Below are positions 1 to 5,705 of a stretch of DNA of 5,705 nucleotides, piece by piece; the stretch's first letter is position 1, and the number at the start of each line of letters is the position of its first letter. The notes under the pieces were generated by a model. It did no database searches. It saw nothing but the letters and a program-made list of their open reading frames with translations, and was not told where the DNA came from. This DNA comes from an uncultured Achromobacter sp. (GTDB lineage: Bacteria > Pseudomonadota > Gammaproteobacteria > Burkholderiales > Burkholderiaceae_B): NCBI GenBank assembly GCA_913775005.1, contig CAJYKY010000361.1, positions 1 to 5,705 of the forward strand. The letters are read 5' to 3'. A program made the position numbers and the translations under genes.

Positions 1-762
1 ATCAATTTCGCTGAACCGGTGCGCGGCGCCGATCTGCTGCCTTACATGCAAAGCCTGCGTCATGTTGGCCGCAAGCCGATGCGCGTGTTCGCTGAAACCG
101 ATCAACGCCGCCATCGTTCGCGCGTGCACGGCAATGAAAACTATGCGTCGATGCAGCTGGCCGTGTTGCTGGCCAACCGCAGCGGCCCATTGACCGCCAT
201 CGAGTGGTCCCAGGCTTGGGCCCGCGCCCAGGACATGGCCGAACGCTTCGATGCCACCATCGAAGGTCCCGACCAGCAAGCCGTGCTGGAGCAGGGCGCT
301 CGCCTGGACGACACCTGCGCCGCGCTGGACACCCAGGTTGGCCTGACCTTGTTGCTGGGCACGGCTCAGCCTGCGGCGGAAGTCCTGGCCGTTGCCCGTG
401 ATTCTGGCTTTGTGGCCGACGGCAATCGCCTTGCCTGGCCCGCTGAAAATGGCGTGACCCGCTTCACGCTGTCGCGCGCCGACGGCGCTGCCTTCGATGC
501 GGGCATGGGCGGCATTGAACGCCTGTACCTGCTGCTGGATGTGCCGTGCGCACCGGCTGACACGCGCGCGTTTGGCCGCATGGTTGATGTAGGCCGCGAT
601 CTGGCCGCACGCCTGCGCGCTGAACTGGTTGATGACCAGGGCAAGCCCTTGGCCGAAGGCTCTGAAACGGTCATCGACGAACGGCTGCAAGTGCTCTTCG
701 AACAGCTCGAACAAGCGGGCTTGCCCGCCGGCAGCGAGCGCGCGCAACGGGTGTTTGCGTAA
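1..762 (+). CDS. zipA: ZipA-like cell division protein, C-terminal part (5' end outside window)
   Basis: Frame 1 is open from the first base to TAA at 760-762, giving 253 visible residues; the gene starts upstream, and the GTG at 19 is merely the first start-like codon in view. Visible residues about 105-250 fit a ZipA C-terminal FtsZ-binding domain: a strand beginning LDTQVGLTLLLG (from residue 109), then an LYLLLDVP strand, a helix with FGRMVDVGRDLA, a DDQGKPL turn and a last helix ending near the C-terminus. ZipA family members tether FtsZ to the inner membrane through an N-terminal anchor, which would lie upstream of this window. Residues about 5-100 are not the Pro/Gln-rich linker of E. 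coli ZipA; they contain MQLAVLLANRSGPL and look folded, as I recall for Burkholderia/Ralstonia homologues. The stop codon abuts the ligA start. Family assignment is by pattern recognition; FtsZ binding is inferred. Confidence 0.82.
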   Translation: MNFAEPVRGADLLPYMQSLRHVGRKPMRVFAETDQRRHRSRVHGNENYASMQLAVLLANRSGPLTAIEWSQAWARAQDMAERFDATIEGPDQQAVLEQGARLDDTCAALDTQVGLTLLLGTAQPAAEVLAVARDSGFVADGNRLAWPAENGVTRFTLSRADGAAFDAGMGGIERLYLLLDVPCAPADTRAFGRMVDVGRDLAARLRAELVDDQGKPLAEGSETVIDERLQVLFEQLEQAGLPAGSERAQRVFA

Positions 763-2865
763 ATGGTCAGCGCGTCCGGAGGAGAAAGCGCGGCAGAAAC
801 CGCAGCGCGCCTGCGTGCCGAGCTTGAGCAGCACAACGTCCGCTATTACGTCTACGACGAGCCGTCGATCTCGGATGCCGAGTACGACGGTCTGATGCGG
901 CAGCTTGAGGCCCTTGAGGCCGAGCACCCGGAACTGGTCACGCCCGAATCGCCCACGCAGCGCGTGGGGGCGGCGCCCGTTTCCGCATTTGGCAGCGTGC
1001 GCCACGCCGTGCCGATGCTGTCGTTGAACAATGCGTTCGACGAAGAGGAAGTCGCGGCGTTTGATCGCCGCGTCACCGACACGCTGCGCGGCGCGGGGCT
1101 GCTTGGCCCGGCGCAGCAAGCCGATTATTTCTGTGAGCTCAAGCTTGATGGGCTGGCGATCAGCCTGCGATACGAAGACGGCCGTCTGGTCCAGGCCGCC
1201 ACGCGTGGCGACGGGCAAACGGGCGAGGACGTCACGTCCAACATCCGCACGATCAAGGCGATTCCGCTGCAATTGAAGGGCGCGGCCCCCAAAGTGCTGG
1301 AAGTGCGCGGCGAAGTGCTGATGAACCGCGCCGACTTCGAAAAGCTGAACGTGGCCCAGGCCAAGCGCGACGAAAAAGTGTTCGTCAATCCGCGCAACGC
1401 CGCGGCGGGCAGCTTGCGCCAGCTGGATCCCCGCATTACCGCCAAGCGGCCCCTGCGCTTCTTTGCCTACGGCTGGGGCGAAGTGCAAGGCCTGCCCGGG
1501 ACGCAAAGTGGCCTGTTCGACGAGGCCTCGGCAGGCGCCGGGCAAGCGTCGCAGCTTCCCGAGAAGTCTCACGGTGCGATGCTGGCCTGGTTGCACGAGC
1601 TGGGTCTGCCGGTGAACCTGATGCACAACCACCGCGCGACTGGGGCAGAAGGCCTGATGGCCTTTTACGCGAAAGTCGGTGCGATGCGCGCGTCTTTGCC
1701 CTATGACATCGACGGCGTGGTCTACAAGGTGGATTCGCTGCCCGCGCAAAAGGTGCTGGGCTTTGTGGCGCGCGCACCGCGCTTTGCGCTGGCGCACAAG
1801 TTCGCCGCTGAAGAAGCCACCACCACCTTGCTGGATATTGAAGTGCAGGTGGGGCGCACCGGCGCGATCACGCCCGTGGCGCGGCTCAAGCCTGTGTTCG
1901 TGGGCGGGGTGACGGTCACCAACGCCACGCTGCACAACGAAGATGAAATCCGCCGCAAGGATGTGCGCAAGGGCGATACCGTCATCGTGCGCCGCGCGGG
2001 CGACGTGATTCCCGAAGTGCTCGGTCCCGTGCTGGAAAAGCGTCCCGACGACGCCGAAGAATTCGTCATGCCCACGGCCTGCCCGGTCTGCGGCTCGGCC
2101 ATCGAACGTCTGGAAGACGAAACGATTGCCCGCTGCACGGGTGGCCTGTTCTGCGGCGCACAGCGCAAGCAAACGCTGTGGCATGCGGCCAGCCGAAAGG
2201 CGCTGGACATCGAAGGCCTGGGCGAAAAGCTGGTGGATCAGCTGGTCGATAGCGGCCGTGTGAAAACGCTGGCCGACCTGTTCAGCCTGCGCCCGCTGGA
2301 ACTCGTGGGCCTGGATCGGATGGGCCAGAAGTCCGCCGACAACCTGGTGGCCGCGATCGACAAGGCGAGGGCGCCCGGACTGAACCGGCTGCTGTTCGCG
2401 CTGGGGATTCGCCACGTGGGCGAAACCACGGCGCGTGACGTGGCCCGGCACTTTGGCAGCATCGACGCCATCATGGACGCCGATGAAGAAGCCTTGTCGT
2501 CGGTGCCGGATGTGGGGCCGGTGGTGGCGGCGTCCATCCGCCGCTTCTTCGCCGAACAGCACAATCGCGACGTGATCGAACAGCTCAAGGCGCAGGGCGT
2601 GAACCCGGTAGCCGACGCCGCGCCACAAGGCACGACGCTGGCGGGCAAGACGTTCGTGTTGACCGGCACGCTGCCGAACTGGACGCGCGAAGAAGCGTCC
2701 ATGCACATCCAGGCGGCCGGCGGCAAGGTCTCTGGCTCGGTGTCCAAGAAAACCGCGTATCTGGTCGCGGGCGAAGAGGCGGGCAGCAAGCTCACCAAGG
2801 CGCAGGAATTGGGCGTGACCGTGCTGGACGAAGACGCGCTGAAGGAGTTGCTGGGCTTGTCCTAG
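763..2865 (+). CDS. ligA: NAD-dependent DNA ligase LigA
   Basis: 700 residues; seals nicks in duplex DNA with NAD+ during replication and repair in the cytoplasm. Domains in order: Ia NAD-binding domain (about 1-75, with YYVYDEPSISDAEYDGLM), adenylation domain with KLDG and nucleophile Lys127, RGEV with Glu184, DIDGVVYKVD (Asp317, Lys322) and HKF with Lys346, OB fold (about 350-425), a Cys4 zinc finger (Cys440, 443, 458, 464), helix-hairpin-helix region (about 470-605) and BRCT domain (about 622-700). Every expected catalytic residue is present. It is longer than E. coli LigA (671) mainly through extra residues near 245-272. The ATG at 763 directly follows the zipA-like stop and has no clear Shine-Dalgarno, so translational coupling is likely. 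A GGAGGAG motif at 778-784 lies just inside the gene, but no start codon follows at proper spacing, and the first conserved helix begins near residue 10, so ATG 763 stands. Confidence 0.98.
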   Translation: MVSASGGESAAETAARLRAELEQHNVRYYVYDEPSISDAEYDGLMRQLEALEAEHPELVTPESPTQRVGAAPVSAFGSVRHAVPMLSLNNAFDEEEVAAFDRRVTDTLRGAGLLGPAQQADYFCELKLDGLAISLRYEDGRLVQAATRGDGQTGEDVTSNIRTIKAIPLQLKGAAPKVLEVRGEVLMNRADFEKLNVAQAKRDEKVFVNPRNAAAGSLRQLDPRITAKRPLRFFAYGWGEVQGLPGTQSGLFDEASAGAGQASQLPEKSHGAMLAWLHELGLPVNLMHNHRATGAEGLMAFYAKVGAMRASLPYDIDGVVYKVDSLPAQKVLGFVARAPRFALAHKFAAEEATTTLLDIEVQVGRTGAITPVARLKPVFVGGVTVTNATLHNEDEIRRKDVRKGDTVIVRRAGDVIPEVLGPVLEKRPDDAEEFVMPTACPVCGSAIERLEDETIARCTGGLFCGAQRKQTLWHAASRKALDIEGLGEKLVDQLVDSGRVKTLADLFSLRPLELVGLDRMGQKSADNLVAAIDKARAPGLNRLLFALGIRHVGETTARDVARHFGSIDAIMDADEEALSSVPDVGPVVAASIRRFFAEQHNRDVIEQLKAQGVNPVADAAPQGTTLAGKTFVLTGTLPNWTREEASMHIQAAGGKVSGSVSKKTAYLVAGEEAGSKLTKAQELGVTVLDEDALKELLGLS

Positions 2866-2888
2866 GCTACGCACTGACCGCCAGCAAA

Positions 2889-2918
2889 AAAAACTGCCCG
2901 CATCTGCGGGCAGTTTTT
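2889..2918. terminator. Bidirectional intrinsic terminator between ligA and the parvulin gene
   Basis: A perfect inverted repeat: left arm 2889-2902 (AAAAACTGCCCGCA), right arm 2905-2918 (TGCGGGCAGTTTTT). The GC-rich core folds as CTGCCCGC, loop ATCT, GCGGGCAG. Five T follow the stem on the + strand, and the run of eight A at 2886-2893 provides a U-tract for minus-strand transcripts. It lies 23 bases past the ligA stop and 19 bases past the stop of the convergent parvulin gene, so it can serve both. Confidence 0.93.
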
Positions 2919-2937
2919 CGTGTGCTGCGATTAAGGC

Positions 2938-3714
2938 TTACTGAATCTTGGCCTTGTCGCGCAGTTGCTTCTGGTAGTCGGCCAGGGTTTGCTGGCGCAG
3001 CATTTCTTCCAGTTGCGGACGCACTTGGTCCAGCGGCGGGAATTCAACCGGACGGGTGTCGTCAACCTGGATGATGTGCCAGCCAAATTGCGTCTGGACC
3101 GGCTTGTCGACCAGTTGACCCTTCTTCAGCTGGGTCACGGCCTGCGCGAACGGCTGGACGTAGTTGGTCGGAGGAGCCCAACCCAGATCGCCACCCTTTT
3201 CGGCGCTGCCCGGATCCTTCGAGTTCTTCTTGGCCAGATCGTCGAACTTGTTCTTGTTGCTCTTGATCTGGGCCAGCAGGTCATTGGCCGTCTTCTCGTC
3301 TTCGACGAGGATGTGACGGACCTTGTATTCCATCTTGCCGGCTTGTTCCTTCTTGATCTTCTCGTATTCGGCGGTGACCTTGGCGTCCGAAACCGGGTTC
3401 TTGGCCAGGTAGTCGGCCATCAGGGCGCGGACCAGGATGCCTTGGCGAGCCAGTTCGATTTCGGTCTGGACGTCGGGTTGCTTGGCGATGCCGTTGGATT
3501 CAGCGGCTTGCACGAAGATTTGGCGATTGATCATTTCCTGCTTGACCTGTTCGCGCAATTGCGGCGAATCGGTCGCGCCTTGGCTGACCAGCAGCTTGAC
3601 GAATTGATCCAGGTTCTTCTGCGGAATGGCCTTGCCGTTGACGGTGGCTACGTTCTGCGCGAAAGCGGGCACGGCGATGACGCAGGCCGCAGCCAGCATG
3701 ACGATGCGTTTCAT
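2938..3714 (-). CDS. par27: Secreted parvulin-type peptidyl-prolyl isomerase, Par27-like
   Basis: 258 residues. The N-terminus MKRIVMLAAACVIAVPAFAQ is a signal peptide, with likely cleavage after AFA (19/20), so the protein is expected in the periplasm. An N-terminal helical chaperone-like part (about 25-125) precedes one parvulin/PpiC domain (about 129-220) with the family marks YKVRHILV (His134), GGDLGWA (175-180) and FGWHIIQV (His213); a charged helical tail (about 228-258) follows. Length and sequence closely resemble Par27 of Bordetella pertussis, described as a periplasmic chaperone with prolyl isomerase activity that handles outer-membrane and secreted proteins; that match is from memory. 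Start: ATG at 3714-3712 with AAGG six bases upstream. It is last in the minus-strand group, 17 bases after bolA, and ends before a shared terminator. Cys11 lies in the signal peptide, but the preceding residues do not form a good lipobox, so a lipoprotein is less likely. Confidence 0.95.
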   Translation of the reverse strand: MKRIVMLAAACVIAVPAFAQNVATVNGKAIPQKNLDQFVKLLVSQGATDSPQLREQVKQEMINRQIFVQAAESNGIAKQPDVQTEIELARQGILVRALMADYLAKNPVSDAKVTAEYEKIKKEQAGKMEYKVRHILVEDEKTANDLLAQIKSNKNKFDDLAKKNSKDPGSAEKGGDLGWAPPTNYVQPFAQAVTQLKKGQLVDKPVQTQFGWHIIQVDDTRPVEFPPLDQVRPQLEEMLRQQTLADYQKQLRDKAKIQ

Positions 3715-3720
3715 GAATAT

Positions 3721-3726
3721 CCTTTT
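3721..3726 (-). promoter_or_regulatory. Ribosome binding site of the Par27-like gene
   Basis: On the minus strand this reads AAAAGG, with six bases (ATATTC) before the ATG at 3714. It fills most of the 17-base gap after the bolA stop and is the clearest Shine-Dalgarno in the minus-strand group, supporting the chosen start and independent ribosome loading on the last gene. Confidence 0.7.
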
Positions 3727-3731
3727 ACTTT

Positions 3732-4001
3732 CTATTTGGGAGCCTGGGCGTCTAGCGCAAGGGCATGAATCGGATAGGGGATCAAATCTTGCAAATGATG
3801 ATACACCAGCCTATGACGCGCTACAGCGGAGAGCCCTGCAAAACAAGGCGCAACGATGTGCACGCGATAATGGCCGGCGCCGTTTTTACTGCCTTCGTGG
3901 CCGGCATGCAAATGCGAGTCGTCCAGAATGTCCAGCGTGACGGGTTCCAGGGCGGCCAGCCGCTCCCGGATCAAGGTAATACGATCGGTGGTTTCAGACA
4001 T
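3732..4001 (-). CDS. bolA: BolA family protein
   Basis: 89 residues from ATG at 4001-3999 to TAG at 3734-3732. It has the BolA fold pattern: N-terminal helix (RITLIRERLAAL), a strand leading into the His-rich loop DDSHLHAGHEG (27-37), HYRVHIVAP (44-52), the family signature with RHRLVY (62-67, invariant-type His63) and a closing HALAL (79-83). BolA proteins pair with monothiol glutaredoxins and share a [2Fe-2S] cluster through conserved histidines, affecting iron-sulfur handling and stress responses; this role is inferred from family. The frame extends upstream to a TTG at 4034, but the family N-terminus matches MSETTDRITL, so I chose the internal ATG. It has no strong Shine-Dalgarno. It lies between yciB (69 bases upstream) and the Par27-like gene (17 bases downstream), probably in one operon. 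The glutaredoxin partner is not in this window. Confidence 0.94.
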   Translation of the reverse strand: MSETTDRITLIRERLAALEPVTLDILDDSHLHAGHEGSKNGAGHYRVHIVAPCFAGLSAVARHRLVYHHLQDLIPYPIHALALDAQAPK

Positions 4002-4070
4002 GGCGGCATGGGGGAAGTTCCGGTGCGGGGCCAATAAGGCGGGCGCGCCGGGAAGTTGAGTGATGGCGGT

Positions 4071-4646
4071 TCAAGGCTTGGTGGGCGGCGTGCCGGAACC
4101 GGCGTTTTCGTCAGTTTGAATATGCTTGCCCAGCCAGATCGATTGGCCGATCACAAAAACAATCATCAAACCCATCAGGCCGAACGCCTTGAAGCTAACC
4201 CATTGCGATTCGGTGAAGTGGCCCGAAAACGCCACATACAGGTTCAGCGCGCCGGCCACCAGGAAAAACCCCGCCCAGATCAGGTTGAGCTTGTCCCAGG
4301 CGGCATCCGGCAACTGGATCTGCTTGCCCATCAGGTTGCGGATCAGGTTGCGGCCCATCAGCAGGCGGGCAAACAGCAGCGCGCCGCCAAACAGCCAATA
4401 CAGCACGGTGGGTTTCCACTTGATGAAGACGTCGCTGTGCAGCCAGATCGTGGCACCGCCAAAAACCAGGATGACGGTCAGGTTGATCCAGTGCATGGCT
4501 TCGGTGAGGCGCCCCATTACCTTCAGCCAGACGATCTGCCCCACCGCCGCGGCCATCGCGACGCCTGTGGCGATGTAGATGTCCGAATACCGATAGGCGA
4601 TGAAGAACAGTAATAGCGGGAACAGGTCGAACAGAAACTTCTTCAT
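4071..4646 (-). CDS. yciB: Inner membrane protein YciB (IspZ / septation protein A family)
   Basis: 191 residues, very hydrophobic, with about five or six membrane segments near 4-18, 22-42, 52-69, 78-97, 118-140 and 149-173. Family marks shared with E. coli YciB as I recall it are the MKKFLFDLFPLLLFF start, VFGGATIWLHSDVFIKWKPT (61-80), LFGGALL (85-91), LMGKQIQLP (105-113) and WDKLNLIWAGFF (117-128). YciB is linked to cell-envelope integrity and septation (IspA of Shigella); its biochemical activity is not established. The C-terminal tail after 174 is polar and specific to this lineage. The ATG at 4646 directly abuts the msrB stop (TGAATG on the minus strand) without a strong Shine-Dalgarno, so coupled translation from msrB is likely. 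Confidence 0.96.
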   Translation of the reverse strand: MKKFLFDLFPLLLFFIAYRYSDIYIATGVAMAAAVGQIVWLKVMGRLTEAMHWINLTVILVFGGATIWLHSDVFIKWKPTVLYWLFGGALLFARLLMGRNLIRNLMGKQIQLPDAAWDKLNLIWAGFFLVAGALNLYVAFSGHFTESQWVSFKAFGLMGLMIVFVIGQSIWLGKHIQTDENAGSGTPPTKP

Positions 4647-5045
4647 TCAGTCTTCAATCGGTTCAAACGTCATCGACAGGGAATTGATGCAGTAGCGCAG
4701 CCCGGTGGGTTCGGGGCCGTCGGGAAAGACGTGGCCCAGATGTGAGTCGCACACATTGCACAGCACTTCGGTGCGGACCATGCCGTGCGTGGTGTCGCGT
4801 TCTTCGCGTACCAGTTCCGGATCGAGCGGCTGGAAGTAGCTGGGCCAGCCGCAGCCGGCGTCGAATTTGGTGTCGGATGCGAACAGGGCGGTGCCACAGC
4901 CTACGCAGCGATAAATGCCTGGCGTGGTCGTATTCCAATAACGCCCGGTGAATGCGCGCTCGGTACCCTTTTGACGGGTGACCACGTATTCTTCGGGGGA
5001 CAGTTGTGCACGCCATTCGGCGTCGGATTTGCGTACTTTTTCCAT
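4647..5045 (-). CDS. msrB: Peptide-methionine (R)-S-oxide reductase MsrB
   Basis: 132 residues from ATG at 5045-5043 to TGA at 4649-4647. It reduces methionine-R-sulfoxide in proteins, normally with thioredoxin as electron donor; no signal peptide is visible, so it is probably cytoplasmic. The single MsrB domain fills the protein: two CxxC pairs for structural zinc (Cys47/Cys50 and Cys96/Cys99), GCGWPS with the resolving Cys65, SHLGHVF (101-107) and RYCINS with the catalytic Cys119. All required residues are present. The reading frame stays open upstream to 5648, but that part is antisense to the ATPase gene; MsrB proteins begin about where MEKVRKSDAEW does, so I use this start. An AAGAG purine stretch lies about five bases upstream of it. 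It is the first gene of the minus-strand group msrB-yciB-bolA-par27. Confidence 0.97.
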   Translation of the reverse strand: MEKVRKSDAEWRAQLSPEEYVVTRQKGTERAFTGRYWNTTTPGIYRCVGCGTALFASDTKFDAGCGWPSYFQPLDPELVREERDTTHGMVRTEVLCNVCDSHLGHVFPDGPEPTGLRYCINSLSMTFEPIED

Positions 5046-5064
5046 ATCAGCTCTTGGAGTCCCG

Positions 5065-5086
5065 ATGCCCGAAATGGTTCGGGCAT
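5065..5086. repeat. Perfect inverted repeat in the msrB/ATPase divergent region
   Basis: ATGCCCGAA (5065-5073), spacer ATGG, TTCGGGCAT (5078-5086). The arms are perfectly complementary over 9 bp. It lies in a 52-bp gap between two divergent genes, so it could be an operator or, in the msrB transcript, a 5'-leader hairpin. It does not resemble the BioR (TTATnnATAA-type) or BirA operators I know. The repeat is certain from the sequence; a function is not. Confidence 0.6.
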
Positions 5087-5089
5087 AAT
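5084..5089 (+). promoter_or_regulatory. Possible -10 element for the ATPase gene
   Basis: CATAAT matches TATAAT at five of six positions and ends 8 bases before the ATG at 5098. Transcription would then start at about 5095-5097, giving a leaderless or nearly leaderless mRNA. In agreement, no Shine-Dalgarno is seen before that ATG. There is no convincing -35 box at 16-18 bp; TTGGAG at 5054-5059 is 24 bp away. The first three bases belong to the right arm of the inverted repeat. Confidence 0.35.
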
Positions 5090-5097
5090 CCCGCCCC

Positions 5098-5705
5098 ATG
5101 TTAATCGAGTTTGACCAGGCGGTAGTGGCTACGCCCCAGGCAGAAGTGTTGCGCGGGGTGAGCGTCAGCTTGGCCGAGCGCCGGATCGGCATTGTCGGCC
5201 CGAATGGGGCAGGCAAGAGCACGCTGGCCCGGCTGATCAATGGCCTGGTCCAGCCGACGTCGGGTTCCGTCCGGGTCGACGGCCTGGATACGCGGCGCGA
5301 CCTGAAAGCCGTGCGCCGGCGCGTTGGCTTCGTGTTCCAGAATCCCGAAAACCAGATCGTCTTTCCCATCGTCCGCGAAGACCTGGCGTTTGGCCTGAAG
5401 CACCTGGAGCCTGACCGGACACAGCGCGAAACCCGCATCGATGCCCAGCTGGACGCGCTGGGGGTGAAGCATCTGGCTGACCGCAGCAGCCACACCCTGT
5501 CGGGCGGCGAACGCCAATTGGTGGCGCTGGCGGCGGTGCTGGTCATGGAGCCCGCGCTGATTGTCTTTGACGAACCCACCACCCAGCTGGACTTGCGCAA
5601 CCGTAACCGCGTGCGCCGCGCCATCGCCGGCCTGCCGCAAGCCGCCATTGTTGTCAGCCACGACCTGGAACTGCTGGAAGATTTTGAACGGGTGCTGGTG
5701 GTGCG
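5098..5705 (+). CDS. bioM: ABC transporter ATPase, ECF/BioM/CbiO type (3' end outside window)
   Basis: 202 codons are visible and the frame is open at the window edge. It is a complete-looking nucleotide-binding core: Walker A GPNGAGKST (34-42, Lys40), Q-loop FQNPENQIVFP (Gln81), signature LSGGE (134-138), Walker B LIVFDEP (154-160, with Glu159), D-loop QLD (163-165) and H-loop His188. The NPENQIVFPIVREDLAFGL stretch is typical of ATPases of energy-coupling-factor importers for biotin (BioM), cobalt (CbiO) and other micronutrients. The close spacing of Walker A to the N-terminus and short total length fit BioM, my preferred but tentative name; the membrane and substrate-binding subunits (BioN/BioY or CbiQ/CbiM types) would be expected downstream, out of view. 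It diverges from msrB with a 52-bp gap. The ATG at 5098 lacks a Shine-Dalgarno; TTAATCGAG following it encodes the usual first strand. Confidence 0.9.
   Translation, partial: MLIEFDQAVVATPQAEVLRGVSVSLAERRIGIVGPNGAGKSTLARLINGLVQPTSGSVRVDGLDTRRDLKAVRRRVGFVFQNPENQIVFPIVREDLAFGLKHLEPDRTQRETRIDAQLDALGVKHLADRSSHTLSGGERQLVALAAVLVMEPALIVFDEPTTQLDLRNRNRVRRAIAGLPQAAIVVSHDLELLEDFERVLVV

Noticed and set aside
3682..3714. Lipoprotein signal at Cys11 of the parvulin
   Set aside because: Ala-Ala-Ala before the Cys lacks the usual Leu at -3, the hydrophobic stretch continues past the Cys, and AFA/Q at 19/20 is a good ordinary signal peptidase site.
2965..3768. Long + strand open frame (267 codons) opposite the Par27-like gene
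   Set aside because: It is the antisense of a clear secreted parvulin, shows no recognisable domain or Shine-Dalgarno, and crosses the terminator-facing 3' part of that gene. Codon bias of the real gene explains the openness.
4002..4034. Upstream TTG start for bolA adding 11 residues
   Set aside because: The family N-terminus begins at MSETTDRITL, TTG is a rare start and no Shine-Dalgarno precedes it.
4042..4049. GGCGCGCC palindrome between yciB and bolA
   Set aside because: A short GC palindrome is expected by chance in DNA this GC-rich, and there is no T-tract or paired site that would make it a terminator or operator.
4056..4613. Plus-strand frames of 185 and 150 codons opposite yciB
   Set aside because: Both are antisense to a multi-pass membrane protein with clear YciB motifs; the Gln/His/Asp-rich translation is what the reverse strand of hydrophobic codons gives.
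5046..5097. Biotin operator (BirA or BioR type) before the BioM-like gene
   Set aside because: Neither the GTTTAC-type BirA half sites nor a TTATnnATAA-type BioR site is present; the dyad seen has a different sequence.
5046..5648. 201-residue N-terminal extension of MsrB in the same frame
   Set aside because: The extension is exactly antisense to the ABC ATPase, whose Walker A, signature, Walker B and H-loop motifs are all intact. MsrB alone at 132 residues has the normal family length.
5101..5661. 186-codon minus-strand frame under the ATPase gene
   Set aside because: Shadow of the ATPase; no family features.

Overview
The window is about 65% GC, densely packed, and reads as ordinary chromosome of a betaproteobacterium, most likely Alcaligenaceae (Bordetella/Achromobacter type). 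The best markers are a secreted parvulin that closely resembles Bordetella pertussis Par27, and a ZipA-like protein of the betaproteobacterial kind. The genus is inferred from remembered protein similarity, not from a search. I see no mobile element, CRISPR array, tRNA or rRNA, and no stretch over 300 bases without a gene.

Layout. On the + strand, 1-762 is the 3' part of a zipA-like cell-division gene, and its stop codon directly abuts the start of ligA (763-2865, NAD-dependent DNA ligase, all catalytic motifs present). A perfect hairpin with A/T tails (2889-2918) follows and probably terminates transcription from both sides. On the - strand, reading from right to left, come msrB (5045-4647), yciB (4646-4071), bolA (4001-3732) and a Par27-like peptidyl-prolyl isomerase (3714-2938). 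These are tightly spaced and look like one operon. At the right edge, on the + strand and divergent from msrB, an ABC ATPase of the ECF/BioM/CbiO type (5098 to beyond the window) begins after a 52-bp gap.

How the genes fit together. The left pair concerns cell division and DNA joining. The minus-strand group has an envelope and stress-repair theme: methionine sulfoxide repair, a cell-envelope/septation membrane protein, a BolA partner of monothiol glutaredoxins, and a periplasmic chaperone/isomerase. The ATPase starts a separate transport unit, possibly for biotin or cobalt/nickel.

I found no convincing undescribed system. The items most worth checking are the short msrB/ATPase divergent region, where a perfect 9-bp inverted repeat overlaps a possible -10 box that would give a near-leaderless mRNA, and the conserved-looking region ahead of the FtsZ-binding domain in the ZipA-like protein.
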